Positions 53,820 through 63,663 of a stretch of DNA of 64,000 bases are shown here, in pieces. Position 1 is the first letter of the stretch, and each line of letters begins with the position of its first letter. The stretch spans positions 868,001 through 932,000 of the forward strand of contig AP024879.1 in assembly GCA_024346935.1 (NCBI GenBank), read 5' to 3'. This stretch comes from Vibrio inusitatus. Its GTDB lineage: Bacteria > Pseudomonadota > Gammaproteobacteria > Enterobacterales > Vibrionaceae. Made by a program: the position numbers and the translations under genes. The notes under the pieces were generated by a model. The model did no database searches, had not been told where the DNA came from, and saw nothing but the letters and a program-made list of their open reading frames with translations.

Positions 53820-55744
53820 GCCGATGAGTCCTCAAATTTGTCTGCGTATCCTTTTGGTGGAGGTGTCCACCCTCTTTCAGAGCGAGTATGGTTATCACTG
53901 CGATCTGAGCCCATAGCGTCACGTATTTTATCTTCCAACTCAACAAAAAGTTTAATGAAGTTGTTGTCAAAGCGCTCGCCTTCAGCGTCATCGAGCCAAG
54001 CATGATATAACTTATCTGAGCTTTCTTTCTCTACCTTGATGTAGGAATTACGTTGCTGTTCGATTTGGAAAGGATGGAACCCCATACAACGAAGCGCTAC
54101 TGTCCCGACTTCCAATGCAGAATGGAAGGTTTCACTCTCTATATGATTGGCGCCAGCCTGACGGAGTTGGTAAGAATGCCCACGGTCAAATGCACGTGCT
54201 ATCACCTTCACATGTGGGTAGGTATGTCTTACATACTTCACTAACTCAAGAGACGCCTCTTCATTATCGATCGCCACTACAAGCGCTTTGGCATGTTCAA
54301 TACCAGCGGTATGTAATAAGTCCGGTTTGGTAGCATCCCCAAAATAGGTTTTTGTGCCAATTTTTCTGAGGTTAGCAACTTGAGTGACTTGATGGTCAAG
54401 GACTATGGTTTCAACGCCATTATTCACCAGCAAGCGATTGACGATCTGACCAAAACGACCCACACCAGCAATAATTACCGTACCCTGCTCATCAATGACA
54501 TCCGCTTCTTCGTCCTGATTGCTCGCTTTCTCATACTTAGGCAGAATCACCTTATCGTAGAAAATAAACAAAGCCGGCGTCAGGAACATTGAAAGTGCAA
54601 CCACCAGCGACAAAGTGGTCGCTATATCGGCTGGTAGCACGTTGTTTTGCATTGTGAAGCTAAGTAGTACAAAGCCAAATTCACCGGCTTGCGCCAAGCT
54701 CAAGGCGAACAACCAACGGTTAACACCTTTGATCTTAAAGGCGATAGCCAGTGCCCAAAGCACAAGGCCTTTGAGCAGCATCAGTCCAAGTGTTAGACCG
54801 ATAATGACAAAGAAATCACTGAATAATACAGTAAAGTCGATACCGGCACCCACAGTGATAAAGAACAAACCAAGTAATAAACCCTTGAACGGCTCAATAT
54901 TCGATTCCAGTTCATGCCGGAATTCACTGTTGGCCAATACCACACCCGCAAGGAAGGTACCTAAAGCAGGTGAAAGGCCCACAAGCCCCATCAACGCGGC
55001 AATACCAATGACCAACATCAACGCTGTTGCGGTAAATATTTCTCGAAGCCCAGACGCCGCCACGAATCTAAACAACGGTCGACTGGCAAAATGCCCCCCT
55101 ACAACAACAATAGCTATCGATGCGGTTATCACCAATCCATAAGCCCAACCAGGAAGTCCTGCTACCAAACTTAACTCTGGGTGATGATCAGCACTTTCAC
55201 CTACTGCCGTCTGAGCCAGTTCTACGAGTTCAGGAAGAGCCAGTAGAGGTATGAAAGCCAACATCGGAATCACTGCAATGTCTTGGAATAACAGTACGGA
55301 AAAGGCATTTTGACCGCCTTCTGTCTTAGTGAGCCCCTTTTCATTAAAGGTCTGCAAAACAATAGCGGTAGAAGAAAGTGAGAATATAAGGCCGATCGCT
55401 AAGGCTATTTGCCACTGCATGTCTAGGACTAATGCAATACCCATGACTATGCCAACCGTTCCAGCGACTTGAATGCCACCCAGCCCCATAAGGCGGTTAC
55501 GCATATTCCACAGCATCTTAGGTTCTAGCTCTAAACCCACAAGGAATAACATCATCACTACGCCAAATTCAGCAAAGTGTTGAATAGTGGTGGTTTCTTC
55601 ACCGACAAGACCGGCGATGGGTCCAATAACCACCCCCGCAATGAGATAGCCAAGCACAGAGCCAAGCCCTAGACGCTTGGCAATGGGAACAGCAATAACG
55701 GCAGCAAACAGATAGATAAACGCTTGTAAAAAGTAACCTGTCAT
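53816..55744 (-). CDS. kefB: Glutathione-regulated K+ efflux antiporter (KefB/KefC family)
   Basis: Inner-membrane K+/H+ antiporter of 642 residues that protects cells from electrophiles by acidifying the cytoplasm. The N-terminal CPA2 membrane domain (about 1-385) contains LGYLIAGVVIGPIAGLVGEE and the FSLSSTAIVLQTFNEKGLTK motif. The C-terminal RCK/TrkA-N nucleotide-binding domain starts VIIAGVGRFGQIVNRLLV. GGGAG lies 8 bases before the ATG. It overlaps kefG by 4 bp and the MFS gene by 4 bp. I favour KefB because its partner resembles KefG; KefC is possible. Confidence 0.9.
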   Translation of the reverse strand: MTGYFLQAFIYLFAAVIAVPIAKRLGLGSVLGYLIAGVVIGPIAGLVGEETTTIQHFAEFGVVMMLFLVGLELEPKMLWNMRNRLMGLGGIQVAGTVGIVMGIALVLDMQWQIALAIGLIFSLSSTAIVLQTFNEKGLTKTEGGQNAFSVLLFQDIAVIPMLAFIPLLALPELVELAQTAVGESADHHPELSLVAGLPGWAYGLVITASIAIVVVGGHFASRPLFRFVAASGLREIFTATALMLVIGIAALMGLVGLSPALGTFLAGVVLANSEFRHELESNIEPFKGLLLGLFFITVGAGIDFTVLFSDFFVIIGLTLGLMLLKGLVLWALAIAFKIKGVNRWLFALSLAQAGEFGFVLLSFTMQNNVLPADIATTLSLVVALSMFLTPALFIFYDKVILPKYEKASNQDEEADVIDEQGTVIIAGVGRFGQIVNRLLVNNGVETIVLDHQVTQVANLRKIGTKTYFGDATKPDLLHTAGIEHAKALVVAIDNEEASLELVKYVRHTYPHVKVIARAFDRGHSYQLRQAGANHIESETFHSALEVGTVALRCMGFHPFQIEQQRNSYIKVEKESSDKLYHAWLDDAEGERFDNNFIKLFVELEDKIRDAMGSDRSDNHTRSERGWTPPPKGYADKFEDSSA

Positions 55745-56394
55745 GACAACGCTCCCTTAATCACAGCTTCCAAATTGCCGCTAATTTGCGGTAAAGAGGT
55801 TGCGAGGTTTTCATCCACTCTTCCTGCCACTAGTGCTTCTAGCAATTGCTTCCAGCTTGTGACATGTTCCTGAACTCTGCCTTCTTCTAGCGCTGTTCGT
55901 GAACCAAATAACACAAACGGAGCCCAATAGTTCATGCCCGTTAATGCTGCGGTTTGCTCAATCGGATGTAGCAACTCCCGAATGGTATAGTGATTGTAGC
56001 CATCGGTTTGGTAAGCATCTTCCTTACCCCCTGCCGTTATGGCACAGAAAAATTGTTTGCCTTGTATCGCCGTGCCTTCATGTCCGTAGGCAAAGCCATA
56101 CTCTAGCACTAAGTCTTGCCACTCTTTGAGAATTGAAGGCGTGGAGTACCAGTACAAAGGAAACTGGAAAATAATGACGTCATGATCCAACAAACGCTGC
56201 TGTTCGCGTTCAATATCAATGTCGTATTTAGGATACTCACTATATAAGTCAACACAGGTAATGCCTTGAACCTTTTTTGCCGCTTTGTATAAAGCAATAT
56301 TGACCTCTGAACGAGATTGAGAAGGGTGGGCAAATAACAACAATACTCTTTTGCTAGTCAATGGGGAGTCTTGACCGCTTGTTTGTTCACTCAT
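55741..56394 (-). CDS. kefG: KefG/KefF-like ancillary quinone oxidoreductase
   Basis: Cytoplasmic flavoprotein of 217 residues from the NAD(P)H:quinone oxidoreductase family that activates Kef antiporters. Landmarks are VLLLFAHPSQSRSEVNIALY (flavin-binding), IIFQFPLYWYSTPSILKEWQ and the GGKEDAYQTDGYNHYTIREL region. The ATG has AAAGGA 6 bases upstream. Its stop overlaps the kefB start (ATGA), the layout known for kefG-kefB. Confidence 0.9.
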   Translation of the reverse strand: MSEQTSGQDSPLTSKRVLLLFAHPSQSRSEVNIALYKAAKKVQGITCVDLYSEYPKYDIDIEREQQRLLDHDVIIFQFPLYWYSTPSILKEWQDLVLEYGFAYGHEGTAIQGKQFFCAITAGGKEDAYQTDGYNHYTIRELLHPIEQTAALTGMNYWAPFVLFGSRTALEEGRVQEHVTSWKQLLEALVAGRVDENLATSLPQISGNLEAVIKGALS

Positions 56395-56707
56395 TAGTAA
56401 TCCTTTAAATTTCTTGCAGTTAGCCTGTTAAGGCTAATAGTAGAACATCGATTACACAATTGGCTCGAACAAACAAAAAACACTCAATTAACAGCATTTG
56501 CGCAACCCTGTAAAACCATCGCGTTAACAAAGTTATTTCATCTGCCTGTCTAAACAGTGATCTAATTCAAGCTATTGTTTTCATTTCAGGTTTAGGCTAG
56601 GTGAGTCTAGTTATCTTTGTTACTTGGCTTTGTTTTACAATTCGTTAAATCTAGTCAAACAACAAGGAATACGGTTTAAGTTAACTAATCATCTGCAAGG
56701 AGTCGCA

Positions 56708-58147
56708 GTGAAGTCTTTCTCGTCTATGTTGTGTGTGGCGCTAGTATCTCTTTTCGTCTCCCCTGTCGCCTTTTCATCCACCAGTCATGCGATGCCGGAC
56801 CTGACGCAATCAGGTGTCGGATCTGCCGCTCTCGTTATCTTTGCACTGGCCTATTGTCTTGTAATGGGAGAAGAAGTTCTCAAATTACGAAAATCTAAGC
56901 CTGTATTGCTTGCCGCAGGGCTTATATGGATATTGATTGGCTTTACCTTCCAGCGCTTAGGCCAGATAGATGTGGCTAAATCAGCATTAGATCATAACCT
57001 ACTTGAATACTCAGAATTATTGCTTTTCTTGCTGGTTGCGATGACTTATATCAGTGCGATGGAAGAGCGTCGCTTATTTGATGCCCTGCAAGCATGGATG
57101 GTAGGAAAAGGCTTTAATCTTCGCTCTTTATTCTGGCTAACTGGCATCCTTTCTTTCTTTATTTCGCCAATCGCCGATAACCTGACTACCGCCTTATTAA
57201 TGTGCGCTGTCGTAATGAAGGTGGGTGGTACCAACTACAAATTCATTAATATCGCCTGTGTCAATATTGTTATTGCAGCAAACGCAGGGGGCGCATTTAG
57301 CCCATTTGGTGATATTACAACCCTAATGGTTTGGCAGGCAGGTCACGTAGAATTTATGCAATTTTTGACGCTGTTTGCACCCTCTGTAGTTAATTACATA
57401 GTGCCAGCAACGATCATGTCGTTCTTTGTACCGAAGACGAAGCCAGATGCTGTACATGAACACGTTGAATTAAAACGTGGTGCCAGACGTATCGTAGCGC
57501 TATTTATCTTAACCATCGCAACCGCTGTCGCTTTCCACGGCTTACTGCACTTCCCACCCGTTATTGGCATGATGATGGGACTGGCTTATCTGCAATTTTT
57601 TGGTTTTTATCTTCGCAAAACCCTACCTCGCTCTTTGGCAAAAAAACGAGCTGAAGCAGAGGCTCATCACGATAAAGCGGCTTTAAAACGTCTGGGCTCT
57701 GTGGTCCCATTCGATGTATTTAGGCGAGTTTCTCATGCCGAGTGGGACACTCTACTGTTCTTCTATGGCGTCGTAATGTGTGTGGGCGGCTTAAGTCTAC
57801 TGGGTTATCTTGGGCTAGTTTCAGAGATCATGTACACCCAATGGGATCCTATTTGGGCAAACGTCATGGTCGGAATATTGTCAGCAATAGTCGATAACAT
57901 TCCTGTTATGTTTGCCATTTTGACCATGCAGCCTGAGCTATCAATGGGCAACTGGTTATTGGTGACCTTAACCGCGGGTGTGGGAGGCAGCTTATTGTCT
58001 ATCGGCTCAGCCGCTGGTGTTGCATTAATGGGAGCCGCACATGGCAAATATACCTTCTTTGGCCACCTAAAATGGATGCCGATCATTGCCCTTGGTTATG
58101 CGGCAAGTATCGTCACTCACCTATGGGTTAATGGTCATCTATTCTGA
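56708..58147 (+). CDS. nhaD: Na+/H+ antiporter NhaD
   Basis: Inner-membrane antiporter of 479 residues that exports Na+ (and Li+), important at alkaline pH in halophilic vibrios. It begins with a hydrophobic leader (MKSFSSMLCVALVSLFVSPV). Landmarks of the ion-transporter superfamily include FFISPIADNLTTALLMCAVV and GGAFSPFGDITTLMVWQAGH. The GTG at 56708 has AAGGAG at good spacing; an upstream frame from 56624 lacks this. It is a single gene between the kef operon and the M20 peptidase. Confidence 0.93.
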   Translation: MKSFSSMLCVALVSLFVSPVAFSSTSHAMPDLTQSGVGSAALVIFALAYCLVMGEEVLKLRKSKPVLLAAGLIWILIGFTFQRLGQIDVAKSALDHNLLEYSELLLFLLVAMTYISAMEERRLFDALQAWMVGKGFNLRSLFWLTGILSFFISPIADNLTTALLMCAVVMKVGGTNYKFINIACVNIVIAANAGGAFSPFGDITTLMVWQAGHVEFMQFLTLFAPSVVNYIVPATIMSFFVPKTKPDAVHEHVELKRGARRIVALFILTIATAVAFHGLLHFPPVIGMMMGLAYLQFFGFYLRKTLPRSLAKKRAEAEAHHDKAALKRLGSVVPFDVFRRVSHAEWDTLLFFYGVVMCVGGLSLLGYLGLVSEIMYTQWDPIWANVMVGILSAIVDNIPVMFAILTMQPELSMGNWLLVTLTAGVGGSLLSIGSAAGVALMGAAHGKYTFFGHLKWMPIIALGYAASIVTHLWVNGHLF

Positions 58148-58236
58148 AATCGGACGCAAAATTGATCTGTGTCAAGGGCGTGTAGCACGCAATATGTGTA
58201 ACTATCCGCTTCATGAATAGATAAAGAAGTAATTCC

Positions 58237-59343
58237 ATGACACAAGTAGATCAAAATCGTTTAGTAGAAAACTTTCTACAACTGGTAAAAATTGACAGCG
58301 AATCAGGTAATGAAAAAGAAGTCGCCATTGAAATCGAATCACAGCTTAAACAACTTGGCTTTGACGTAGAGCGCCTTGCAGTACCTGAAACTCTGTCCAA
58401 TGGCTTTAACATCTATGCCAAATTACCAGGCAAACTAGACGGTAGCATCGTACTAAGCTGTCATATGGATACGGTAACTCCAGGTAACGGCATTGAGCCA
58501 GTAATCAAAGACGGCATCATTAGCTCGGCGGGTGACACTATTCTTGGTGGTGATGATAAGTCGGGCATTGCTGCGATTATCGAAGCAATCAAAGCCCTTC
58601 AAGAAAACGGCGTTGAGCACAAGACTATCGAGATAGCGTTCACTGTTTTTGAAGAAGGTGGTCTGCACGGCTCAAAACAATTCGATTGCAGCAAAATCGA
58701 ATCTGAAATGGGTATTGTTTTAGATTCAGGCGGTCCTATTGGCACCATCATTGCTGTCGCTCCGGGTCAGCAAAACCTCAAAGTAAACATCACAGGTAAG
58801 CCTGCTCACGCCGGTTTAGCACCAGAGCAAGGCATCAATGCACTTACGGTTGCTTCTGATGCAATCGCCAACATGAACCTGTCTCGTATCGATGAAGAAA
58901 CCACCGCCAATATCGGCGTGGTTAAAGGCGGCCAAGCAACCAACATCGTAATGCCAACTCTATACATCGAAGCAGAAGCACGTTCTCTTGATGAAGAAAA
59001 ACTCGCGAAGCAAGTCGCTCATATGGTTGAAACCTTTGAAGCAGCAGCAAGCAAGCATGGCGCTGAAGTAGAGATCGTTTCGACTCGTGCATACAACCCG
59101 TTCCAGATCCCGGCATCACACCCTCACATCCAAACGGTAAAAGATGTATTCACACAACTGGATATCGAGCCTATCGTGACGTCAACGGGTGGCGGTAGTG
59201 ATGCCAACATTTTTGCTGAAAAAGGCTTAACTATCGTTAACTTATCTACCGGTATGGCGAAGGTACACACAACTGAAGAATATATCGCTATCGAAGATAT
59301 GCGTAAGATTTCTCTGTTCTTGATGAGTTACTTAGCAAAGTAA
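58237..59343 (+). CDS. M20-family peptidase (peptidase T-like)
   Basis: Cytoplasmic zinc aminopeptidase of 368 residues, related to tripeptidase PepT. Metal-binding motifs: H in LSCHMDTVTPG, D in LGGDDKSGIAA, E in FTVFEEGGLHG, D in GIVLDSGGP and H in MAKVHTTEEY. The dimerisation domain is about 180-290. True PepT is near 410 residues, so this is a shorter PepT-like paralogue. It is a single gene; no signal peptide is present. The exact peptide substrate is unknown. Confidence 0.88.
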   Translation: MTQVDQNRLVENFLQLVKIDSESGNEKEVAIEIESQLKQLGFDVERLAVPETLSNGFNIYAKLPGKLDGSIVLSCHMDTVTPGNGIEPVIKDGIISSAGDTILGGDDKSGIAAIIEAIKALQENGVEHKTIEIAFTVFEEGGLHGSKQFDCSKIESEMGIVLDSGGPIGTIIAVAPGQQNLKVNITGKPAHAGLAPEQGINALTVASDAIANMNLSRIDEETTANIGVVKGGQATNIVMPTLYIEAEARSLDEEKLAKQVAHMVETFEAAASKHGAEVEIVSTRAYNPFQIPASHPHIQTVKDVFTQLDIEPIVTSTGGGSDANIFAEKGLTIVNLSTGMAKVHTTEEYIAIEDMRKISLFLMSYLAK

Positions 59344-59363
59344 CGTGCCAGTCTAGGACATAA

Positions 59364-60017
59364 CTTATACCAAACATATCGTCGTCCCCGACAGCTTTTA
59401 TCGGGGACCTTTCGATTGCGTTGCCTAGAAACAGATTCTCGATAAAAGCACTCGAGAATGACGCATACCATAGACCTTAACTGGTGTTCAAGAGAAAGGC
59501 TACAAGCGTGCTTTCATAAGCAAATTAGTTTAAATCGGCTGTTAGATTTTTGGTAAGTATTGCAACTTATGCCAAACAAACCGTCGTTCCCGAAGGCTTT
59601 TATCGGGAACCTTTCGATTGCGTTGCGTAGAAACAGATTCTCGATAAAAGCACTCGAGAATGACGCATACCATAGACCTTAACTTGTGATCAAGAGAAAG
59701 GTTACAAGCGTGCTTTCATACACAAGTTAGATTAAATCGGCTGTTAGATTTTTGGTAAGTATTGCAACTTATGCCAAACAAACCGTCGTTCCCGAAGGCT
59801 TTTATCGGGAACCTTTCGATTGTATTGCGTAGAAACAGATTCTCGATAAAAGCACTCGAGAATGACGCATATCGCAGAGCTTAACTAGTGTTCAAGAGAC
59901 AGGCTATGAGCCTAAGCTTCATACACAAGCTAGATTAAATCGACTGTTAGGTTTTTGGTAAATATTGCAACTTATGCCAAATAAACCGTCGTCCCCGAGC
60001 GCTTTTATCGGGGACCT
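59364..60017. repeat. 202-bp tandem repeat, three full copies and a partial fourth
   Basis: Copies begin at 59364, 59566, 59768 and 59971 (spacing 202, 202, 203); the fourth stops after about 47 bp. Each copy carries two hairpins: GTTCCCGA with TCGGGAAC, and ATTCTCGA with TCGAGAAT. In copies one and four the first hairpin reads GTCCCCGA and TCGGGGAC, so both arms changed together. The two hairpins are inverted relatives of each other (GCTTTTATCG in one, CGATAAAAGC in the other). The array fills the gap between the peptidase and the DUF368 gene; no open frame is seen in it. Confidence 0.93.
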
Positions 60018-60228
60018 GCTTCTATAAAAGCTCCAGATACTCATTCTGCGTGCACCCTTAGATCCCAGCTAAAAACATGCTCGAATAACAATAAAAACCC
60101 TTCTGAAGACTGAGAGCTTAAACCTGACAGCTTTCTAGTATCAGCTGAAAGTTATAATTCCATTCCCCCTACCTGTCATTTCCCTTACAATAACAATTAT
60201 TAATGGACTTGGCTTCAAAACTATCTTT

Positions 60229-61143
60229 ATGAATTACTTCACCAATTTCCTCAAAGGAATGGCAATGGGTGCAGCGGATGTTGTACCTGGTGTTTCTGGC
60301 GGCACCATCGCATTCATCACTGGCATCTACGATACTCTATTAGAAAGCATTCGCCGCGTTAACCCATCACTTATTGGCATACTGCGTTCAAAAGGCATCA
60401 AAGGTGCGTTCGAGCACATTAATGGCCTATTCTTGATCTCTCTTTTTGCTGGCATTTTTACTAGTTTACTCACGCTTGCCAAACTTATTTCTTGGCTGTT
60501 AGTAACACACCCTATCCCATTGTGGTCCTTTTTCTTTGGTCTGATCTTAGTGTCTGTTTGGCATATCATGCGCCAAATAAAATCGTTTGAGTTGAGTAAG
60601 TGGACAGGTTTCGCCTTAGGGATTGCACTCGCCTTTGCCATCACAGTGCTCAACCCTCTTAACCTAGAGCCTACTCTTCTCAATATTGTTTTATCCGGTG
60701 CTATCGCTATTTGCGCCATGATTCTGCCTGGTATCTCAGGAAGCTTCATTCTGCTATTAATTGGCATGTACGGACCTGTGTTAGGCGCGCTAAAGGGTTT
60801 AGATATAACATTTCTTCTGTTATTTATGAGTGGATGTTTGATCGGGTTATTAAGCTTTTCTCACCTGTTATCTTGGTTATTGACGCGCTTTCGAGACATC
60901 ACTTTAATGTTTTTGGTTGGTTTAATGGTAGGCACACTACCAAAAATTTGGCCATGGAAAGAAACATTAACTTGGCGCACGAACTCAAGTGGCGAACAAG
61001 TACCACTGCTGCAAGAAAACCTCATGCCTCACAATTTTGAGTCGATTACTGGTACACCATCACAAACTGCACTGGCAGTGGTAATGATGTTGGTTGCGAT
61101 TGGTCTAGTATTGGCTTTAGAGAAATTCGCTGAAGACAAATAA
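60229..61143 (+). CDS. DUF368 undecaprenyl-phosphate translocase (PopT-like)
   Basis: Inner-membrane protein of 304 residues and about eight to nine membrane segments. DUF368 proteins recycle the carrier lipid undecaprenyl phosphate across the membrane; the V. cholerae member on chromosome II was shown to do so and is needed at alkaline pH. Landmarks are GMAMGAADVVPGVSGGTIAF near the start, repeated in the second half as ICAMILPGISGSFILLLIGM; the GVSGG/GISGS pair marks the internal repeat. No clear ribosome-binding site is seen. It leads a five-gene operon with overlaps of 1-4 bp. Confidence 0.88.
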   Translation: MNYFTNFLKGMAMGAADVVPGVSGGTIAFITGIYDTLLESIRRVNPSLIGILRSKGIKGAFEHINGLFLISLFAGIFTSLLTLAKLISWLLVTHPIPLWSFFFGLILVSVWHIMRQIKSFELSKWTGFALGIALAFAITVLNPLNLEPTLLNIVLSGAIAICAMILPGISGSFILLLIGMYGPVLGALKGLDITFLLLFMSGCLIGLLSFSHLLSWLLTRFRDITLMFLVGLMVGTLPKIWPWKETLTWRTNSSGEQVPLLQENLMPHNFESITGTPSQTALAVVMMLVAIGLVLALEKFAEDK

Positions 61144-61580
61144 TGAACAACATTTTCAAAGGCCTAGCTTTCATACTTGCTCTTGGACTAGGCTATTTTG
61201 CTAAGGATATCTACCAAGCGATTCCAATATCCTTAACAAGTGAAAAGCAAAAATCGAATATTGAATATTGCCAACTTTCTACCTCTATTTGCACGATAAA
61301 TAATGCAAGCATAGTACTGGAGCAAGACGTTATTTCGCCGATGCAACCAACGTCTATTGAGGTAATCTGGCCTGAAAATAATGATGATCAGCTTTGGATA
61401 GAACTTGAGGGCAAAGAAATGTCCATGGGTGTCGCTAAGTTTGTACTCAGCAAACAAGGCAATGGCACTTTTTCTGGTTCTTTATTGCTGCCAGTTTGCC
61501 ACAGCGATTCAATGACATGGATTGGCTCTATTCAATCTTCAAACGGAACACTTCCCATCTCAGTAAGGATGCAAAGATGA
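61143..61580 (+). CDS. Membrane-anchored protein of unknown function (145 residues)
   Basis: Not recognised. An N-terminal membrane segment (IFKGLAFILALGLGYFAKDI) anchors a periplasmic domain with cysteines in IEYCQLSTSICTINN and LLPVCHSDSM, and a beta-rich centre (TSIEVIWPENNDDQLWIELE). It starts within the DUF368 stop (TAATG) and ends within the SCO1 start (ATGA), so it is translationally coupled to both. The cysteines and its position suggest a periplasmic role linked to copper or redox; that is inference. Confidence 0.75.
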   Translation: MNNIFKGLAFILALGLGYFAKDIYQAIPISLTSEKQKSNIEYCQLSTSICTINNASIVLEQDVISPMQPTSIEVIWPENNDDQLWIELEGKEMSMGVAKFVLSKQGNGTFSGSLLLPVCHSDSMTWIGSIQSSNGTLPISVRMQR

Positions 61581-62182
61581 GCAAAAGCTGGACACTCACT
61601 ATGATTGTCGCAGTCGCCTTAGGTTTCGGCGTTAAATCATATTTAGATGCACAAGACCAAAAGCAAGTTCAAGAACAAACCGAGCGTGCTGATCACCCAT
61701 TAGTTACCGGCGCCAACGAAGAGCAAAAACCGCTCTTTAATCCAAATGATCCACGTATCAATGTGGTTTATTTTGGTTTCACACGCTGTCCTGATGTATG
61801 CCCTACTTCTCTTGCAATGCTCAGCGCAGCATTACACCAAATTCCCGAAGATTCGTTGGCAATGATTCGCCCTATCTTAATCACTTTAGACCCAGAACGA
61901 GACTCTGGTGATGATGTCCATCAATACGCCCAGTACTTTCACGAGAACTTTGAGGGATACCGAGCAGCGCCTGAAACACTTGAGGCTTTGGCAAATAAGT
62001 ATGGTGTTATCTATATCAAAACAGAACTTGAAGGCTCAGCTCTCGAATATACCGTTGACCATAGCTCCTACTTTTATTTTCTCGCACCTGATGGTACAGA
62101 AATAACGAAGGTGCAACATACTCTTACCCCTGCGCCACTTGTTAAAGCTATTAATGACATCACAATGGAGATGCAACCATGA
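61577..62182 (+). CDS. SCO1/SenC-family copper chaperone
   Basis: Membrane-anchored periplasmic thioredoxin-fold protein of 201 residues involved in delivering copper to cytochrome oxidases or in thiol redox. The anchor is TMIVAVALGFGVKSYL; the copper site is C71-P-D-V-C75 (FTRCPDVCPTSL) with a histidine near VDHSSYFYFL. The ATG at 61577 overlaps the previous gene by 4 bp; an upstream ATG inside that gene is rejected. It is followed by a PCu(A)C chaperone, its usual partner. Confidence 0.93.
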   Translation: MSKSWTLTMIVAVALGFGVKSYLDAQDQKQVQEQTERADHPLVTGANEEQKPLFNPNDPRINVVYFGFTRCPDVCPTSLAMLSAALHQIPEDSLAMIRPILITLDPERDSGDDVHQYAQYFHENFEGYRAAPETLEALANKYGVIYIKTELEGSALEYTVDHSSYFYFLAPDGTEITKVQHTLTPAPLVKAINDITMEMQP

Positions 62183-62610
62183 CAACTCGCTTTCTTACTT
62201 TCATCCTAGTGCTACTTTCGCCCTTTACGTATGCTAGCAATGTAGTCTCTGTTTCAGGTGCATACGCTAAAGAAACGCCGCCAACCTCCACCACCAGCGC
62301 AATCTTCTTGACCATCAACAATCCAGCGGCAGAAGGCCGAGCCCTTGTTTCAGCAAAAACACCTGCCGCCGAGGTTACAGAGTTACATACCCATGCTATG
62401 CAAGATGGCGTGATGAAAATGCGAAAACTCGACAAAATAGAGCTTCCAGGGAAAACGGACACAGAGCTTAAGCCACATAGCTTACACATCATGCTATTTG
62501 GTATTAAAGAGCCATTAAAAGAAGGCATGGTTATTCCTCTGACACTTACTTTTGATACTGGTCGTGTGCTAAACCTATCAGTACCCGTCAAAAAGATGAT
62601 GATGCACTAA
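62179..62610 (+). CDS. PCu(A)C-family periplasmic copper chaperone
   Basis: Small periplasmic protein of 143 residues with signal peptide ([20 protein letters not shown]). The copper-binding motif is spread over [15 protein letters not shown] and [13 protein letters not shown], which supply His and Met ligands. It is known to load copper on the CuA site of cytochrome oxidase together with SCO proteins. It overlaps SCO1 by 4 bp (ATGA). A histidine ends the protein (KKMMMH). Confidence 0.92.
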   Translation: MTTRFLTFILVLLSPFTYASNVVSVSGAYAKETPPTSTTSAIFLTINNPAAEGRALVSAKTPAAEVTELHTHAMQDGVMKMRKLDKIELPGKTDTELKPHSLHIMLFGIKEPLKEGMVIPLTLTFDTGRVLNLSVPVKKMMMH

Positions 62611-63638
62611 TGAACTTACAACACCTCGGCTGGCAACCGTTTTTCCAACAACAGCTCACTCTTGATGATTATGAAGATTCCGTAGTTGCTCGCATCTCGG
62701 CCCACCATCGCTCAGGTTATCAGTTGATAACAGAACAAGGTGAAGTGTCTCTGCCAATGCATGAGTCACTCCCCTCAATGACTGTGGGTGACTGGGTGTT
62801 ACTGAATCATGAACAGCAGTTCCAAAGGCGCTTAGAAAGAAGCTCTGTGTTTTCAAGAAAAGCTGCCGGTTCAAAACTCGCAGAGCAATACATCGCGGCA
62901 AATATCGATACGGTATTTATCGTGATGTCCTTAAATGATGACTTCAACCTCAGCCGCGTTGAGCGCTATCTTGCACTAACTAATGAAGCACAAGTTGAAG
63001 CCGTCATTGTACTAACCAAATCCGATCTATGTGACGATGCTGAGGCACTAAAACAACAAGTTCAGTCTCTAGATCCAATGCTTATGATAGAAACGGTCAA
63101 TGCGCTTGAGTTTGATAGCGTTCAGGCATTGACTGGGTGGTGTAAAACAGGAAAAACGGTCGCCTTTCTCGGTTCATCTGGTGTGGGCAAGTCGACTCTA
63201 GTCAATACACTGCTCCAAACTGAAGCTCAGAAAACCGGAGCCATTCGCGATGACGACAGTAAAGGACGACACACTACGACAGGGCGGACTATTCATCCTA
63301 TGCCAAGTGGTGGCGTGCTTCTTGATACCCCTGGAATGCGCGAGTTGCAACTCGCCAATGTAGCCCAAGGGATCAGTGAAACCTTCTCGGATGTAGAAGA
63401 AATTGCGTCACAATGTCGCTTCTCTGATTGTTCGCATCAAAACGAACCCGGTTGCGAAATTCAAAAGGCGCTGCAGTCCGGTGTGCTAGACGATCGCCGT
63501 TTGAACAACTACCTGAAATTACAACGAGAGCAAGCTCGCAACAGCGCCTCTCTTGCTGAATTACGCTCCCATGATAAGCAACTGGGTAAAATGTACCGCT
63601 CTGTGCAGAGTGAGAGCCGAGCGAGGAAGAATAAGTAA
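62610..63638 (+). CDS. rsgA: RsgA/EngC-family ribosome-associated GTPase
   Basis: Circularly permuted GTPase of 342 residues assisting small-subunit maturation. An OB domain (about 25-95) comes first. The GTPase motifs appear in permuted order: VLTKSDL (G4), [15 protein letters not shown] (G1), DTPGMREL (G3). The C-terminal zinc site is [14 protein letters not shown]. It overlaps the PCu(A)C gene by one base (TAATG). Vibrios usually carry the standard rsgA next to orn elsewhere, so this may be a second copy. Confidence 0.9.
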   Translation: MNLQHLGWQPFFQQQLTLDDYEDSVVARISAHHRSGYQLITEQGEVSLPMHESLPSMTVGDWVLLNHEQQFQRRLERSSVFSRKAAGSKLAEQYIAANIDTVFIVMSLNDDFNLSRVERYLALTNEAQVEAVIVLTKSDLCDDAEALKQQVQSLDPMLMIETVNALEFDSVQALTGWCKTGKTVAFLGSSGVGKSTLVNTLLQTEAQKTGAIRDDDSKGRHTTTGRTIHPMPSGGVLLDTPGMRELQLANVAQGISETFSDVEEIASQCRFSDCSHQNEPGCEIQKALQSGVLDDRRLNNYLKLQREQARNSASLAELRSHDKQLGKMYRSVQSESRARKNK

Positions 63639-63663
63639 GCAACACTTACTATTGCTTCGAGCG

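Noticed and set aside
56624..56707. Longer start for nhaD
   Set aside because: Would add 28 polar residues before the hydrophobic leader; the GTG at 56708 has a strong AAGGAG.
59364..60017. Possible CRISPR array
   Set aside because: Units are 202 bp and nearly identical throughout, with no short repeat/unique spacer pattern and no cas genes.
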